A DNA stretch of 64,000 bases. It comes from Abelmoschus esculentus. Taxonomy: Eukaryota > Streptophyta > Magnoliopsida > Malvales > Malvaceae. Where the stretch lies: the NCBI GenBank assembly GCA_035048815.1, contig JAUCBN010000049.1, positions 8,625,501 to 8,689,500 of the forward strand, given 5' to 3'. The position numbers and the translations under genes are program-made. Numbering within the stretch: the stretch's first letter is position 1; every line of letters begins with the position of its first letter. This document shows, piece after piece, positions 1 to 11,010 of this stretch. The notes under the pieces were generated by a model. That model was given only the letters and a program-made list of their open reading frames with translations, was not told the DNA's origin and searched no databases.

Positions 1-252
1 TCTATCAAAATAAACATAGAATCCTTTATCACATAATTGACTAATGCTCAATAAATTATGCTTAAGACCTTTAACAAGTAAAACATTTTCAATAAGAATA
101 GATGAGTGATTATCAATAAAGCCAATACCCTCAATTTGGCCTTTAGAGTTGTCGCCGAAAGTCACTACTCCACCACTTTTGAGCTCTAACTCCTTAAATT
201 GTCCCTTGTTTCCGGTTATATGCCTTGAGCATCCACTATCAAGGTAGCACAT
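1..252 (-). pseudogene. pol: Sirevirus A pol, N-terminal fragment (protease / GAG-pre-integrase)
   Basis: Minus-strand reading from the ATG at 252 gives MCYLDSGCSRH and continues as a copia aspartic protease with active-site motif DSG, then the GLKHNLLSISQLCDKGF segment typical of copia pol. It matches the start of the pol at 56199 in element B almost residue for residue. The window ends after about 84 codons, so integrase, RT and RNase H are not visible. As in element B, pol opens shortly after the stop codon that ends gag. Confidence 0.82.
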
Positions 253-305
253 GTTTTGACTTGAAGCTTTCGCCTTGAAGCAATGCTCAACCTACAAAAA
301 AAAAT

Positions 306-1956
306 TTAGTTTTTGATTTTTAGTACCCAAATCATCTTGTGTCCATGAGAGTTATTTCCCAAAAGTTTGGTTCCCTTAGGAATCCAAGATGCAATGGCAT
401 GAACATTATTAGAAACAAAAATCTCATTAGGAACCCATACAATCCTAATCCTCTTATGTCTAGTATGCCTTTGAAAATTTCTTTGTTTGTGGTTATGAAA
501 ATTCTTTTTCACATGGTTGGGTTTTGAAATACTTCATTTTTCAAAATTTGAGCTACCAACCACTTTGATTTTTTCTTTGAGATCATCCACCATCTTGTGG
601 TGATCCTCACTCAAGTTAAAAATAAGTTTGTTTAAATCAACATTTTCTTTTTGAAAAAAAATTATATCATCTTTCAAACCAACAACCTTTTCTTAATAAA
701 TTTGTTTTTGTCAAAGAATCATTTTTCTCTTTTAAATCGGAAATTATTTTCTTATTTTTCAAAATTGACTCTTTTAATTTCAAAACCAACTCATCATATA
801 CATCTTACAATTCATAATATGTATCATATAATTCATCATAAGAAAGGTCATTGCAAGATGGTTCAAGGGTTACCTTAGGCTCATCAAGAGCCATGAGACA
901 AAGGTTGACCACTACGTTGTTCTCATCGGATGAAGACTCCTCATCACTCCAAGTGGCAATACGATCCTTTTGTTTCTTCTTACTCTCAAAATCTTTTTTC
1001 TTGTATTGTAGCTAATCATTCCTTATGTGACCCAGTTTCTTACATTCGTAGCAAATAATTTGATCTTTTTCTTCCTCTTTGGTCTTTCCCTTAAATTCTT
1101 TCTTTCTTTGGAATCTTCTATTTTGGTTTGCCTTCATGAGTTTTGTGAAACTTTTAGATACCATAGCCAATTCCTCTAACTCATCCTCTTCACTAGTGTC
1201 TACCTCCTCTTGAGGTATTGAAGCTTTGAGAGCTATGCCTTGCTTCTTCATTTCTACCTGTCTCTTTCAAGCTTCAAATCTTCCTTCATCTTGTCTTCTT
1301 CTCTTCCTTTCTCCATGATCTCATGGGTGAGAAGAGATCTCACAAGAGCATTAAGCTTCAAAGTCTTGAGGTCCTTTGCTTCAATAATAGTCGTTCTCTT
1401 GCTATCCCAAGACTCGAGAAGAGAGTAGATGAGCTTCTGTACGAGCTTCTCCTCCGGGATGATCTACCAAATCCTTTAAGACCATTGACGATTACAGAGA
1501 ATCAATCAAATATCTTGGTGATGTCTTCATCCGGCTCCATCTTGAAGTTCTCATAATTAAGATTAAGAAGACCGATCTTTGTCTCCTTGACATCATTAGT
1601 ACTCTCTTATGTTGTCTCCAAAGAACCCCACACTTTTTTGGCAATTGTGCAAGATGACATCTTGGAGTAGATGTCAGGTCCGAGAGCACAAAATAGGATG
1701 TGCAAAGCTTTGTCATTGGTAGACATTCTTCTTCTTTCTTCATCGGTTATCTCATTCATCTTCTTCGGTACTTGTCTATCTCCTTCTTGCTTCATCGGGA
1801 TTGAGGGGCCATCTTCGATTATGTCTCACAGAACATAGTCGTTGGAGTTTATGAACAACCTCATCCTATTTTTCAATAGGGATAGTTGTCACAATTAAAT
1901 AATGGAGGCCTGGTGATGGAGTGATACTCGTTCCAACTTACAAAAGTAGAGGCCAT
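306..1956 (-). pseudogene. gag: Sirevirus A gag, degraded
   Basis: Starts at the minus-strand ATG at 1956 (MASTFVSWNEYHSIT) and ends with the SWIPKGTKLLG...MIWVLKIKN segment before the stop at 306. Between are the capsid region around 1490-1800, the CCHC zinc knuckle near 1020-1060 and an acidic, Lys-rich linker. The reading frame is broken by several stops and frameshifts, including one soon after the start. In the knuckle (CYECKKLGHIRND) the last cysteine codon has become a stop. Gag would form the virus-like particle and bind RNA. This copy cannot encode an intact protein. Confidence 0.8.
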
Positions 1957-2027
1957 AGCTTGACTTGTAATGATGACCAACACTTCTTGGATATTCTTTG
2001 GTGGATGTTAATCCCTTCAAAGATCTA

Positions 2028-2039
2028 GCTCTGAGACCA
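2028..2039 (-). other. Primer binding site, initiator tRNA-Met, Sirevirus A
   Basis: The minus strand reads TGGTCTCAGAGC, one mismatch from TGGTATCAGAGC, the complement of the 3' end of plant initiator tRNA-Met. It lies two bases inside the LTR end at 2042, as in element B. Confidence 0.82.
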
Positions 2040-2041
2040 AT

Positions 2042-3250
2042 TGTTGAGTTGATCACACAATTAGATTGGCCAAGAGGGGGTTGAATTGGCAATTAATTTT
2101 TTTTGGGAAGATTTGGTAGAAATTGGAAAAATTGAAGACACAAGATTTATAGTGGTTCAAGCATCAAAATAAGCTCTACATCCACTACCTTAGCTCCCAC
2201 TAAGGATTTTCTAACCAATTCACTAATGAATTCAACCTTTTCTAGGTTCAAGGCTTAACCTTTATAACAAGTAAATTTTCTACCCAAAATTGACTTAAAC
2301 CTCACAATAGATTACAAGAATTGAAAAATAGGCAAATAAGTTTCTCTCACAAGAACAATTTGCCCCAATTAAAGATTAACACTCCCCAAACTCAATTACA
2401 AAGAAATGAATTCAAATATAAGAGTTGGGAGACAAGGATTTGCAATAAAGTGCTTGATGTTAGATTTTATTGCTTAGATGTTTGCTTGAGGTTCAATAGT
2501 TGTTAATGATGCTTGAAATGCTTCATTTTATACCTTCTCACTGAATTCTAACCGTTGGTGTTGTTGGAATCATAAATATAGACGTTGGAGGTTTATCCTC
2601 CCACCATAAATGCACTTCTGCAACAAACGATATCGAATCGCGGGGTACCTATTTCGAAATAGTATACAAATAGAAAGAGACGTTGTGCATTTATTATAGG
2701 GGTATATCGAAACGACTTATAGTTGTATCGATACAATTTTGAAACTGTGACACTTGGTTTCAAAACACCCTTGGGGCCGTTTCGAAACAGGACAACTAAC
2801 ATTTAAAGCTTTAACTGTCTTCCAACGGTCAAAAACTTTTAAACTTAAAAGAGTCATTGGGAAATTTTGAGGAGTATCGAAACGCTGACTAGGCGTATCA
2901 AAATGCCTAATAATATTTAAATTATTTTAAAGGAAATAAAGCACAGTTTCGATATCACTATAGATTGTTTCGAAACATAACTTGGCAGATTCAATTTGGT
3001 TTCGAAACGGTCCTAGACCGTATCGAAACGCCTGGTAAAATTTAAGAACATTGTTCAAAAATTTAAGCTGGGTTTCGAAACCATTTTTGATGGTATCGAA
3101 ACGCCTAGAGTAAAAACACTTAGAAAGTTATTTTGATGTTCTTGGTTTGACTTGAAGCTATGTTTTTGAATTAAGGACTTAAAAATTTATTTCAAAATAG
3201 TCCTCTAACATCTTTTTTATATCAAAATCAATTTTATTTTTATAATTACA
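2042..3250 (-). repeat. 5' LTR of Sirevirus A
   Basis: The plus strand runs from TGTTGAGTTGATC to ATTACA, with TG/CA ends. It shares its order of motifs with the two LTRs of element B but is clearly diverged. The U3-side half (about 2600-3110) is packed with short palindrome-like motifs of the types TTTCGAAA and TATCGATA. About 1209 bp long. The next bases are CTAGT; the matching duplication would be outside the window. Confidence 0.82.
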
Positions 3251-3689
3251 CTAGTCAAATCAATGTTACAAGCAATTTTTATATATATTGTGCAAGCTTT
3301 GTGGTTGCCTAAAAGTATTTGTATGTAAATTGAAAAACTTAATCTCACTTATCTAACGAAATTAAGTTACTATATGATAATTCATAAACCAAAATTATAA
3401 TTGAAAGCGAAATATAACTTGGATGTTATTTTGTCTTATAGCATTTATAAAAGAAATTACTCACATTTATGGACCGGAATCAATCATAATTAGAAGAAAA
3501 TTTGACTAGGTATTGATTGGAATGTCCAAAATAGTTGTTTGATAGATTTTTGGTATGAAAATTGATTTGAAAAATTGACCCCTTAATTGATATTGTCTTC
3601 ATAAATCCTTTACCTAAACCTTCTCTAGTGGTATCGTTCACTAATGAGAATGGAAAATGAAATAAAAATCAACTTCTATAAACGCTACT
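3251..3689. other. AT-rich spacer, nothing recognised
   Basis: Between the Sirevirus A LTR and the LINE fragment there is no ORF of note, no repeat and no RNA gene that I can recognise. Confidence 0.5.
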
Positions 3690-4010
3690 GAAAGAATGTG
3701 TGTGACATATATTGTCTATCATGCCATCAATGAAGTACCTTGGTTCAGTAATGTTGGATGGCGTGGCTACATTAACCGTATTTTTACAATAAAGTCAGTG
3801 TACTCCATGCTTAATAAGGATTTAGAGAATTCTAATGAAGGTATTTAAAGAATTGTGTGAAAACTTTTCATCTCACAATATTTTTTTAATATTGATGTAC
3901 TATAAACAATGGTGGAGTTGAAAATGTTATCCATGTCCTTCAAAATTGATCTAAATTCATATTCGTTCAGTCACAATTGATCAAATTGAACTATTTTGAT
4001 GATTTTTATC
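3690..4010 (+). pseudogene. LINE (L1-type) zf-RVT domain fragment
   Basis: Conceptual translation contains FTIKSVYSMLNKDLENSNEG and, after stops and a frameshift, ENVIHVLQN. These match the order of the zinc-binding reverse-transcriptase C-terminal domain (zf-RVT type) of plant LINEs, where a FTVKSAY block is followed by an EDVxHVLR block. No RT catalytic core and no poly-A tail are visible. It is a decayed fragment. Whether it belongs to the same insertion as the RNase H fragment near 10.7 kb is unknown. Confidence 0.5.
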
Positions 4011-4416
4011 TATGATATATTGGGATTGTTTTTTAATATCCAGAAAAACATTTTTGTTGTTTTATATGAATTAGTGTCCTATATTATTTTTTATTATTTG
4101 TTGGAAGCTTTGAGAGATATTAAATAAGCTTCTTTTCTATCTTGAGTTTGTGAAAAGGGAGGACTTGGAGGTGATTAGTAAACTCTTGTATATCCAAATT
4201 TCTTTCGAATATGTTAAATAAGATCGATAACTAAATAATAATAAAAATAAATAAGGATAACAACCCATATAAAATAATTAGAGTCTAAAATTTTAATCAC
4301 ATGAGTCTAAATTTCTTTTACATGTCCCAAACTCATTCTATTAAATAAAATATCCCATTATAAAATTCTAAAGCCCAAATATTTTCTTTCACGCCCAAAC
4401 AATTTATTAAGTCCAG

Positions 4417-7105
4417 TAGGGATGTAAAAATAGTTACTCGAATGGGTTTCAGGTCGGGTACTGTCAGGTCGAGTAAAATCAGATACAGGTCATTTTAGGT
4501 TGGTTTGATGTTTTGACTCGATTCGGGTCGGGTGCGGGTCCATTTCATGTCGGGTCTATTTCAGGCCTGGTTTATTTCAGGTCGGGTTCATTTTAGGTCG
4601 GGTACATTTCAGGTTGGGTTCATTTCAAGTCGGTTTTATTTCAGGTCAAATTAACTCAGGTTTTAAATTCATATTAATTAAAATTATTAAGTTTAAGTTT
4701 GATACAAATAAGTAATTAAGTAAATAAAAGATAGACTTTGGGATGAATGGTTGATCATTCATTTCGAATTAATTATTTAATATCTAATATCTTTAACTAG
4801 CATGAATCTTATTAAAAATAAATATTACGCACTAGACTACTAAACAAAAATATCATAAAATGATTCGTATCTTAAAAATTGGGCTAAATTACAAAAATTA
4901 AAAATTAATAAGGAATAAAAATTGGACCAATAAGAATAAAATGTTAAATTAAAAAGGATAAACATTAATAAAATAAAATACCATCTTACTAAAATGAATA
5001 AATTAAATTAGAAAAATAAATAGTAATTAATTTGAAATAAAAATAAAGTTGTAAGGATAAATTGCAAAAATTATAAATTAATAATAGTTAAATTCGGTGA
5101 AAATTTTAATTTTAATTTGCTTTAATATATTATAATTTATACATATACAATATAGTTTAATATATTTCAAAAATGAAAATATAAAATTTATACTATATAT
5201 GAAATATATTCTATATATAGAATTTATATTATATATGGTATGATTTTATATATGGAAATATACAATGTATATTATATATGAAAATATAGAATATATAATA
5301 CAATATATATAAAAATATATAATATGTAATATATATACATATAATATATAAGTATGTATGTAAGTATATGTATACTTATATACTATATAGTATATATTAA
5401 TATACATATATATATATATATACTAGATATATATTAATATATATAATATACATTAATATATATTATAGTCTATATAATATATTAAATGTATATATATATA
5501 TAATACAATTTAATGTATATATAATATACTTTAATATAATATATACTTAAATGTATATTAATATATGTATTTAATTTGTTTAAAAATTAATGTATGTATG
5601 TGTATTTAATTAATGTATGTATATTATTAATTCTTTAAGCTCAACATTAATCCCCTAAGACCAAATCACTAAACTAGTTCTCTAAGATCAATTCTTCAAT
5701 CACTAAACTAATTCTCTATGATCAAGTTGAAACAATTTTAAAATATATAATTTGATTTAATTAAATAAGGATCAAATCGAATAAAAAATAAAATTTAAAA
5801 CTTAATTTTTGAGTGATCATAACCAAATTGAAATAATTGTAAAATAAGGTGTAGAGAGGTGCAATACTCGATTTTTTAGGCGTGACTTATATAAAAATTT
5901 ATAGAATTTTGTACCCGATCTAGAGTAGTATTAAATGAATATTTAAATCTAATCTCCATTTTATATTTTTAATTGATTATATTTTAATCAAATTTTATTA
6001 TTTGATTATAAGTTATAATAATAATAATAACAATAATAATAATCCTTCAAAATTTTAAATTAAAAGTAAATTAATCTCAAACTTACAAAATGAGTAGCTT
6101 ATTTCCCTCCAAAATTTTGTTTTTTTCACTCTTTTTTTATAATAATAAAAAAAATTATAATTCCCTCCAAAATTTTGGATAACTTATATCACTCCAAAAT
6201 TTTTACACTAAAAGTAAATTAATCTTAAACTTAAAAAATGAGTAGCTTATTTCCCTCTAAAATTTAATCTTTTCACTCTTTTTTTACTAATTTTCTTTTT
6301 CTTTTTCATCAATTATTTTAGTTTAATTTAATTGAGTTTAGATTAATTTAATAAAAATTACATTTGATTTTAGAATTCTTTTAATTATGTTTGTACTTTA
6401 CGTTTTTTATATTTTAATTTAGCTTAATTAATCCTAAATTCAATAAGTTAATTTAACTTAAATATTAATTTAAAACTATATTTTTAATGAAATATTAATT
6501 TAGAATTATAATTTTTAATCAAATATTATTTTAAAATTATAATTAAAATCAAATACATTAAATCTAAATAAAATAGTAAATAAATTAATTTAATTAAATA
6601 TGTAATACTAAATTTAAATATTAATCCCTAAATAAATTTTCATGTCTAATTTTATTCTTTTAAGACTAATTATATTTATTAATATTTTAAATTCATCAAA
6701 TTATAGATATACTTAATTATATGTCATGTAAATATTAAGTCTTGTTAATATTAGTTCAGGTCAATAACAGGTCGGGTTCAAAATAGGTCGGGTAAAATCA
6801 GGTCTCACGTCAATTCAGTCTGGTAATATCGGTTATCTACCAGGTCAGACTCGGGTTCGGGTTTGTTTCAGTCGGATGCAAGTCGAGTTTAGGTTCTATA
6901 GTAACAAGTTGAAATCGAGTTCCGATTATTCTCGGTCGGATACAGTTCGGGTTCTGTTACTACAGTAACAGGTCCAACTCGGGTTCGGGTCAACAAAAGT
7001 CAGATACAGATCAAGTTCGGGTCATTACATCCCGTGTCAAACCAGGTTCTGACTCGAACAGGTTTCAGTCGGGTTTTGAGGTCGGATAAGCTTTTTACGT
7101 CCCTG
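4417..7105. mobile_element. hAT-like non-autonomous DNA transposon with GGTCGGGT subterminal repeats
   Basis: The left end reads TAGGGATGTAAAAA and the right end, on the minus strand, CAGGGACGTAAAAA, giving a 14-bp terminal inverted repeat with two mismatches and the YAGGG start typical of hAT elements. Flanking 8-mers are AAGTCCAG (4409-4416) and AAGTCTAG (7106-7113), an 8-bp target duplication with one mismatch, as expected for hAT. Both subterminal zones (4440-4650 and 6755-7090) hold many variants of the TCAGGTCGGGT motif, like transposase-binding subterminal repeats of hAT elements. The interior is extremely AT-rich, with TA microsatellite at 5100-5560 and an AAT run near 6018-6043. No transposase ORF. 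Confidence 0.78.
5100..5560. repeat. TA-rich microsatellite tract inside the hAT-like element
   Basis: Almost pure A/T with long runs of TATATA and ATATAT interrupted by TGTA and TTAATA. No coding signal. It lies well inside the transposon, so it probably expanded after insertion or in the source copy. Confidence 0.75.
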
Positions 7106-7173
7106 AAGTCTAGATATTAAACCCAAAGAAACATATTTGTGTTTTTTGGCCCACAAAAAAAGTCATGTGACAC

Positions 7174-8319
7174 TAGACCTGGCAAACTTGATCCGAGAAT
7201 CGAAAATCGAAACGATTTACCTAAGCCAAGACCCGATTGAATCAAAAAAATATGATCCTAACGTGATCCAAAACCTAAACCGAAATCGAAATCGAAACCG
7301 ATCCTCATTCTATAAGAACCAATATAGACTTGTAACCAATTTCACCCAAACCAATTTTCACCCAAATTGAAAGCAACCTGAAATTAAGTTGCTCAAAACT
7401 GATCTAAACCAAACATCAATCCAATTTTAACACGATAATTGAGTCAAAGTGAATGAATAATTTATTTTTACTATTGTTTATTTTTAACAATATGATAAAT
7501 AATAAAACAATATATGTTTTATTATCTTTTTGTATTATGATAATACTAGTTAATCACTATATCCGATAATAATTTAATGTTTAATATCACATTTTCTTCT
7601 TTAAAAATTAATTTATTTTTTATCAATCAAACTCCATCTTAAATAAATAATTCTAGTTGAAATGTGATATTTAGTTGCAGATAAAATCAAGTATCTAAAC
7701 CCAACTACTCTTAAATGAAATTAAAAGCCATCATCGAATATGAAATTAAAAATATAGTTATAAGATTGACTTGTCATTCGTTAAATTCAGGTTAAAAGAT
7801 TAATACCAATGATGGTTGATTTTGAAACATTGAACTATTGGAATTAAACTTAAATGATAATATTATCAAATAAAAAGACGTATTTGATGAGGGTTTTTAT
7901 AAATAAAAAAACATGTTTTTTACTTAAAAAAAAACAAATAAAAAGACATATTTTTACAAGAATATATGATTAATTATATATATAGTATACACGATTAGAT
8001 TTATACTCAAGTCTAACTCAAACCAAATTAACCCGAAAAATCAAAGATTAACCCGATTTGAACCGATCCGAACGATCCGATATGAACTCGACTTGAAAAT
8101 ATTTGATACAATATTGACTCGACCCAAAAACAACCAATCTGATATTAACTTGAATTATCGATCCAATATCCGAATTAACCTGAATTATCATATAACCAAA
8201 TTAAAACTCGAACAAGACTTGACCCGACCCGAATCTAAATTGAATACAAACAAATTCAAAATAAACCAAACCGAAACAATCCAAACTAAACCCGAATCGA
8301 AGAACTCGTTTGCCGCCTG
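7174..8319. mobile_element. Second hAT-like non-autonomous element, CCGAA-rich
   Basis: The left end is TAGACCTGGCAAACTTG and the right end on the minus strand CAGGCGGCAAACGAG, an imperfect inverted repeat with the hAT-like YAG start and GGCAAAC core. Flanking 8-mers are TGTGACAC (7166-7173) and TATGACAT (8320-8327), agreeing at 6 of 8 positions with two transitions. Subterminal zones are rich in ACCCGA, CCGAA and GATCCGA words on both sides, again like hAT subterminal repeats but a different word set from the neighbour. The short ORFs inside are low-complexity by-products of these words. Confidence 0.6.
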
Positions 8320-8380
8320 TATGACATTAAAAGAGGCCCTTCTTTCCTTCACTTAGATTGTTGATGTCTTCACTCTCCCC

Positions 8381-8388
8381 TATAAATA
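8381..8388 (+). promoter_or_regulatory. Candidate TATA box, first of a duplicated pair
   Basis: TATAAATA followed by GAGAAAGAAAAG, 103 bases before the ATG at 8491. A near-copy TATAAATAGAGAA lies at 8724-8731. This looks like a plant core promoter, but no downstream gene can be recognised, so it may be a promoter remnant or chance in AT-rich DNA. Confidence 0.3.
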
Positions 8389-8490
8389 GAGAAAGAAAAG
8401 ATAGTAATCAAATATTCATTAATATTAGTAATAATTATCACAATTATGACCACAAATAGAAGAGAGAAAAGGATTCAAAAAGTCTCACCA

Positions 8491-8622
8491 ATGGAAGCCG
8501 AGGAGTCGCCGAAGAAGGCGATCAAACATCGAAAGAACCCTAAATTATCACCTCGTTTTCGGAACTACTACACCACCAATCGAAAGATAATTTCACATCA
8601 TCAATTCTTTATTTTTCTATAA
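8491..8622 (+). CDS. Possible small ORF, 43 codons, unrecognised
   Basis: The ATG opens MEAEESPKKAIKHRKNPKLS, a charged, basic stretch whose G/C content is higher than the surrounding spacer, and the frame ends in an AT-rich tail at a TAA. It sits 103 bases downstream of a TATAAATA. I do not recognise the peptide. It could be the first-exon remnant of a gene whose rest was lost, or chance. There is no neighbouring gene to give context. Confidence 0.18.
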   Translation: MEAEESPKKAIKHRKNPKLSPRFRNYYTTNRKIISHHQFFIFL

Positions 8623-9498
8623 AAATATTAAAAGTTATATAAAAAAAAACAAAAGAAATAAAAGAAAAATTAAGTAATACGGAAAGAGATTAAATCAATT
8701 TATAAGTCTTTCCTTTTTTATTCTATAAATAGAGAAGCACACAGATGGATTCGAAGAGGTGAGTGATCGAGAAGGATAGATCTGAGGCAACACTAAAGGC
8801 GATAAGTGACTGGTGTTCATGTTCATGAAGAAAAGAGATGAATACCATAGGAAATATGGTGTTTTGATTTGTTTGGGGTAAGATATCTAGGAAATTTTTT
8901 CTTTAGTTGAGAGAATTTTAAGACTTAAACGAGTTAAAAAAGGTTTAGAGATAATAACCGAGTTCAACGTAGAAATCCCATTTATATGATATTCGAAATG
9001 CTATCATTTTGACAACGAGTTAAAAATAGGTACGCTTGTTTAGTATTATGTCAAAGGAGAATCTGTGCTTCTAATAAATGGAATAATTACTCTTCAAGTC
9101 CTTAAAACTTTAAAATGTAATTCATTTTAGTCACCTTTTTCTCGATTTAAATTACTAAGTTTTTATCTCTTTCAATTTAGTCACTAATACCTCTTGATTG
9201 AGTCTCCTAATTCTCAATTAATTCATTTTAGACATTTAGGACTTATAATTGAGCATGCAGACTTTGAAAATCTTTCAATTAGGCCACATAATAAATAAAA
9301 TTGAGGTTGTTTTAATTTGTTTCTTTAATTATGTACTTATTATATATATATGATTGATAACATACCATACTAGATGCATTGTAGGAATACTCAAATCATA
9401 TAAGATTAAATAGATTATAGCCTTTAGCTTAGGACTCTTAAATTAGATAGATAATTTTCTTAATTAAATGAAATCAAATAGGATATTTAGGGTTTTAA
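8623..9498. other. AT-rich spacer
   Basis: Contains the second TATAAATA (8724-8731) followed by a five-codon ATG frame that runs into GTGAGT, which could be read as an exon end and donor site but has no support. Otherwise nothing is recognised. Confidence 0.4.
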
Positions 9499-9538
9499 AT
9501 TTAAATAATGTCCAAATATATTTGGACATTATTTAAAT
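9499..9538. repeat. Perfect 40-bp palindrome
   Basis: The 40 bases are exactly self-complementary, with no spacer: ATTTAAATAATGTCCAAATA is followed by its own reverse complement. The flanking bases break the symmetry. The centre is TATA and the arms carry AATGTCCAAA. It could extrude as a cruciform. It is not obviously the end of a known transposon. Confidence 0.85.
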
Positions 9539-9659
9539 AGACCCTTAAATTGAATATTTGGTATTGATTTCCACATTAGAGAATAAATAAATGACATAGA
9601 TAATTAAATCCTAGTTAGGATTAGAGCTTAATTAATTAGGAAAAAATAGTTAATTGAAT

Positions 9660-9932
9660 ATTATATTTGAGGCTTAACACAGTCAATGCCCTAAAGCAAT
9701 TGAGTGTTGGCTCGTACAAAAAATTTGAATAAAATAATATTCATAGGATAAATAAAATTAATAGAGCCTATTTAGCATTAGAAATTAATTAAACAAGGCT
9801 TAATTAATTGAGCATTATATTCAATGTCTGAAATAAATAATGCCCTAAAGCAATTGAGTGTTATTAGAAATAGACTTTAAATTAAATAATGTTCTATAGG
9901 AGTAATTAATTAATTAATTAATTAATTAATTG
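9660..9932. repeat. Imperfect direct repeat plus TAAT microsatellite
   Basis: The 20-mer AATGCCCTAAAGCAATTGAG with the following TGTT occurs near 9686 and again near 9839, each preceded by a TTAATTGA/TATTATATT context, suggesting a diverged tandem duplication of about 155 bp. A pure TAAT run of about seven units follows at 9903-9931. Confidence 0.65.
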
Positions 9933-10719
9933 TTAGAGCCAATTAGTCTAGTAGACTTAAATAAACAAGTAAATAATTAATCATACATAATTCTTTAGGT
10001 ATAGACAATATTCTTTTAAAGTATAAGATTATTTCTATCTATATTCAAATTGAAAGAGCATTTTCTATATGGAAAGAATATTTCTATTTTAAATATAAGC
10101 TCGATTAATAATTAAGAAATAAAATATATTCAAATTGTCATTATAAAATTATCAAATATGCCACACGAGATATGAGGTACCAATGTCGAGTGCTCGTATG
10201 GGTGTTAATCCTTCGCAGCGCGTAATTGATTCCCCAATCCAATTTTTTAAAAATAGATGATTGATTTATTTTTATGATATCAAGTCTGCCAAAGTAGCTA
10301 TAATCTTCAAATATTTCTAAATCGAATAAAGGAGAAAATTGATTTTAACTCAAAAAAATATTAATTTTTAGAATTAATTAAAAGAAAATCTGATTTTAAC
10401 CTACAAACATAATTTTTAAGATTTAATAAATAAAATAAAAAAAATCCTGATTAAAAAAAAAAACAATTGTTAAGCTATTTTTCACACCTATTTAAAATTG
10501 GTCACGATAACTTTATATTGTGATGATGAGAAAAGCACAAGACAATATTCTCGTGAATGTTCTTCGTACGCGACCTTTTTCTTCATGGTGATGGTTATTA
10601 AGAGATAGAGGTTAGGTAAAAATTAATGTTGTAGGAGTGATAGATTATTGAGATGATGTTATTGCGGTAAGGAAAGTTATTCGTTCGAAAATAAGTAATT
10701 AGTTGTTTGATTTGCCCTA

Positions 10720-11010
10720 AAAATATTGGTAAGTGTTTGATGATTAACGCAAAACTTTAGGCTATGATTGATGATTTACGACAAGTTTAGAGAAATAATT
10801 ACAAACATATAATTATAGAGTTAGACTACCTCGAGGTTGTACAAACCACTAGGACTAATGAATTCCAAAATATTTTAATTTATGTTCTTCAAGAGATAAT
10901 TTAATAGGGTTAAAATCTGGTAATTTGATATGTTAGTCTATCTACTAATATAATAATTGATACTCTTATTAATGCCTTGCGTGGTCAACCGTCGAAAGCT
11001 TTATTGATAC
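10720..11010 (+). pseudogene. LINE-type RNase H (RVT_3) fragment
   Basis: Translation gives, through several stops, IGKCLMINAKL.AMIDDLRQV, then YKHIIIELDYLEVVQTT, then a block ending STNIIIDTLINALRGQPS. The pattern LNAELWA-(x)n-ELDxLEVV-(x)n-RYVxRSTNxxADxL is that of the RNase H domain at the end of plant LINE ORF2 and related domesticated copies. Catalytic residues visible are the E of the NAEL-like block (here NAKL, so altered) and the D of ELDYLEVV. Broken by stops, so non-functional. Confidence 0.6.

Larger units (their letters stand above)
1..3250 (-). mobile_element. Sirevirus-type Ty1/copia retrotransposon A, 5' part only
   Basis: The minus strand reads, from 3250 downward, LTR, tRNA-Met primer site, gag and the start of pol, cut by the window edge at base 1. 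It is a diverged relative of the more complete element at 41760-61225: LTR ends, PBS position, gag and the first pol residues all align. Sirevirus assignment rests on the long gag with a CCHC knuckle, the separate pol ORF opening with a DSGCSRHMT-type protease motif, and the iMet primer site. The 3' half and 3' LTR lie outside the window, so no target-site duplication can be checked. Confidence 0.88.

Noticed and set aside
2593..2802. 69-codon frame in the Sirevirus A LTR
   Set aside because: Arises from the repeated TTTCGAAA/TATCGATA words; not conserved in element B.
7137..8356. Two short frames (7137-7370, 8093-8356) rich in Asn, Arg and Pro
   Set aside because: They are translations of the subterminal repeat words of the hAT-like element.
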